Source: Candidatus Aphodovivens excrementavium
GTDB lineage: Bacteria > Actinomycetota > Coriobacteriia > Coriobacteriales > Eggerthellaceae
NCBI GenBank assembly: GCA_018715935.1
Contig: DVKR01000030.1
Coordinates: 1-64,000, forward strand
Reading direction: 5' to 3'
Length of the DNA: 64,000 nt
Each line of letters begins with the position of its first letter. Position 1 is the stretch's first letter. The position numbers were made by a program, and so were the translations under genes. The notes under the pieces are model-generated. The model saw only the letters and a program-made list of their open reading frames with translations, did no database searches and was not told where the DNA came from. Below, one piece after another: positions 62,845-64,000 of this stretch.

Positions 62845-63705
62845 CTACTGAAGACCGTCCAGCGACGTGGTCTTGCCGGGATACAGCCCCAAAGGCTCGA
62901 AATGGATGCCACCGGCATTGGCCAGATCGGTGCCATTCTGGGCGTTGTAGTCGTCCAAGTAAGTAATGTGCTGGAAGTAATTTGCATCCAGCTCGCCGTC
63001 AGTCACGGCAACGTTGGGCTGAATGTAATCGTTGAACTCGGTTACCTCCAGCGTCCATCCCTTAGCAGCCAGGATATCGACGATCTGGGCAAGAATCTCG
63101 GCATGGGGAGCCGGAGAGGCGCCCACAGTGATGGTGGTGTCGTCGCCGGTAGCCTCAGGAATGGCGTCCTCGCTCACCACGTCGGCAACCATTACGACGC
63201 TGCCGCTATAGGTTGCGTCGATGTAGTCCTTGACGGTCTGGGTCGAAAGGGCGGCCACCAAAGCCTGAATCTTGGGTGAATCCTCGTCTCCCGCACGGCA
63301 GGCAACGACGTTTTGGTACATGTCGGCGGCTTCGGAGTCGGTTGCCTCAACTGCCAGGGTGGAGGCAGTGTCGAGCCCGGCGCCAATGGCGTAGTTGCCG
63401 TTGATGACCGCCATGTCAAGATCGGGCAGCGACGTCGGCAGCGATGCAGCCTCCATCTCGACGAGCTCGATGTTGTGCGGGTTATCGGCAACGTCGTTTT
63501 TAGTCGCTTGCAGGCCTGCGCCCTCTTCCAGCGTCAGCAGACCCTCGTCTTGCAGCAGCAAAAGCGCGCGCGCCTCGTTGGTGGGGTCAGACGGAACGCC
63601 AATCTGCACGCTCTGGGCGCTCCCTCCGCACCCTACCAAAGCAACCAGCGCTGCGCCCACTACCGCAGCGGAAGCCACAGCTTTGGCCAGTCTCTTGTTC
63701 TTCAT
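62845..63705 (-). CDS. metQ: MetQ/NlpA-family substrate-binding lipoprotein with circularly permuted lobes
   Basis: 286-residue lipoprotein. Signal peptide with lipobox ALVGC (Cys26). It is a NlpA/MetQ-type binding protein for D/L-methionine or related substrates, but the order of the family sequence is swapped. Residues 33-175 (VQIGVPSDPTNEARALLLLQ, LVEMEAASLP, DMAVINGNYA, ALVAALSTQTVKDYI) match the second half of ordinary MetQ. After a short linker, residues 191-286 (ITVGASPAPHAEIL, VTEFNDYIQPNVAV, ELDANYFQHITYLDDYN, IHFEPLGLYPGKTTSLDGLQ) match the first half. The break is exactly at the family's SLDELQ / VPNDPTN junction. The frame is continuous. No metN or metI is in view; they may lie beyond the right edge. 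Confidence 0.88.
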   Translation of the reverse strand: MKNKRLAKAVASAAVVGAALVALVGCGGSAQSVQIGVPSDPTNEARALLLLQDEGLLTLEEGAGLQATKNDVADNPHNIELVEMEAASLPTSLPDLDMAVINGNYAIGAGLDTASTLAVEATDSEAADMYQNVVACRAGDEDSPKIQALVAALSTQTVKDYIDATYSGSVVMVADVVSEDAIPEATGDDTTITVGASPAPHAEILAQIVDILAAKGWTLEVTEFNDYIQPNVAVTDGELDANYFQHITYLDDYNAQNGTDLANAGGIHFEPLGLYPGKTTSLDGLQ

Positions 63706-64000
63706 ACAAATCCCTTCCTTATTCATAAAAACGGATACTCAGCTTATACCATCAAACCAAAATGTAATTTCCAACAGGTTACCAATACGGTAGAGAATAG
63801 GCCCGAAGCGGCAGAATGCACCGCATATGGCACCGACCCTTCCACGCGCCCCGCCCTCCAGAGAACGAAGCGGATCAACGGGCGCCGCAAACAAAGAGTC
63901 AAGCGCAAGCGACGTGACACGGCGTGAGCCGATCCCGTCTGCCTACAATCGGAACTACCTGTTTCGACGATCGATACGCCGCGCAAGTATGTCGCCAGCG
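63706..64000 (-). other. Upstream region of metQ at the window edge
   Basis: 295 bp without a convincing gene. The 60 nt nearest metQ are A+T-rich and contain GGTATAAGC as a possible -10. An 80-codon minus-strand frame (63744-63986) has Arg/Leu/Ser-rich, non-conserved sequence and is not called. No SAM riboswitch or other known leader was recognised. Confidence 0.45.

Noticed and set aside
62845-63705. MetQ read as a truncated or frameshifted pseudogene
   Set aside because: Both lobes are complete in one frame with signal peptide, lipobox and a normal stop; only their order is changed.
63744-63986. 80-codon minus-strand frame upstream of metQ
   Set aside because: No ribosome binding site, no family resemblance, and skewed Arg/Leu/Ser composition.

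Overview
The window is a G+C-rich (about 60% by eye, not computed) bacterial chromosome segment, almost entirely housekeeping genes and nearly all on the minus strand. Gene order and content point to a Gram-positive of the actinobacterial class Coriobacteriia, probably Eggerthellaceae. Pointers are: the rpmB/Asp23/FakA/RecG/RsmD/CoaD block, a fused AccDA carboxyltransferase in a FabK-type fatty-acid operon under a MarR regulator, a split transketolase, a large SARP/BTAD regulator, and an OmpR-type regulator with a dead receiver domain beside glnA. The assignment is inference; no 16S or other diagnostic RNA gene is present. I saw no tRNA, rRNA, CRISPR array, insertion sequence or phage gene.

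Layout: 1-2.5 kb holds partial ilvB and serC. 2.7-8.2 kb holds coaD, rsmD, recG, fakA and an Asp23-family gene, with rpmB divergent at 8.5 kb. 8.8-13.2 kb holds a coiled-coil zinc-ribbon protein, a Nif3 protein, a PHP phosphatase, a cysteine desulfurase and rpe, with a divergent alkyltransferase-like gene at 13.5 kb. 14-23 kb holds gpsA, plsY, der, a PDZ/radical-SAM DUF512 protein, dprA, comM, yraN, rnhB and rplS. 23.4-26.2 kb holds azlCD, dgt and a plus-strand glutaredoxin-like gene.

26.4-34.4 kb is a complete type II fatty-acid synthesis cluster read leftwards: MarR regulator, acpP, fabK, fabD, fabG, fabF, fabZ, accDA. 34.4-45.8 kb holds rnr, an S41 protease, ftsX, ftsE, the two transketolase halves, prfB and secA. 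A SARP/BTAD regulator (46-48.6 kb) is divergent from a P1-family (S58) peptidase. 49.7-56.4 kb is the conserved rplU-rpmA-obg-proB-proA-nadD-yqeK-rsfS block. 56.6-63.7 kb holds polA, the pseudo-receiver regulator, glnA, a membrane acyltransferase of lower G+C, and a MetQ-like lipoprotein.

The most unusual items are five. (1) The MetQ lipoprotein at the right end has its two lobes in swapped order, as a circular permutation. (2) AccDA carries an N-terminal segment that reads like the pre-ATP-grasp domain of biotin carboxylase. (3) A two-domain Ogt-like protein has Ala in place of the catalytic Cys (PAHR). (4) Release factor 2 has SPT instead of SPF in the stop-codon reading loop. (5) A GlnR-like pseudo-receiver regulator sits downstream of glnA, with a candidate operator at the glnA promoter. 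Translational coupling (ATGA or GTGA overlaps) and GTG/TTG starts are common throughout.
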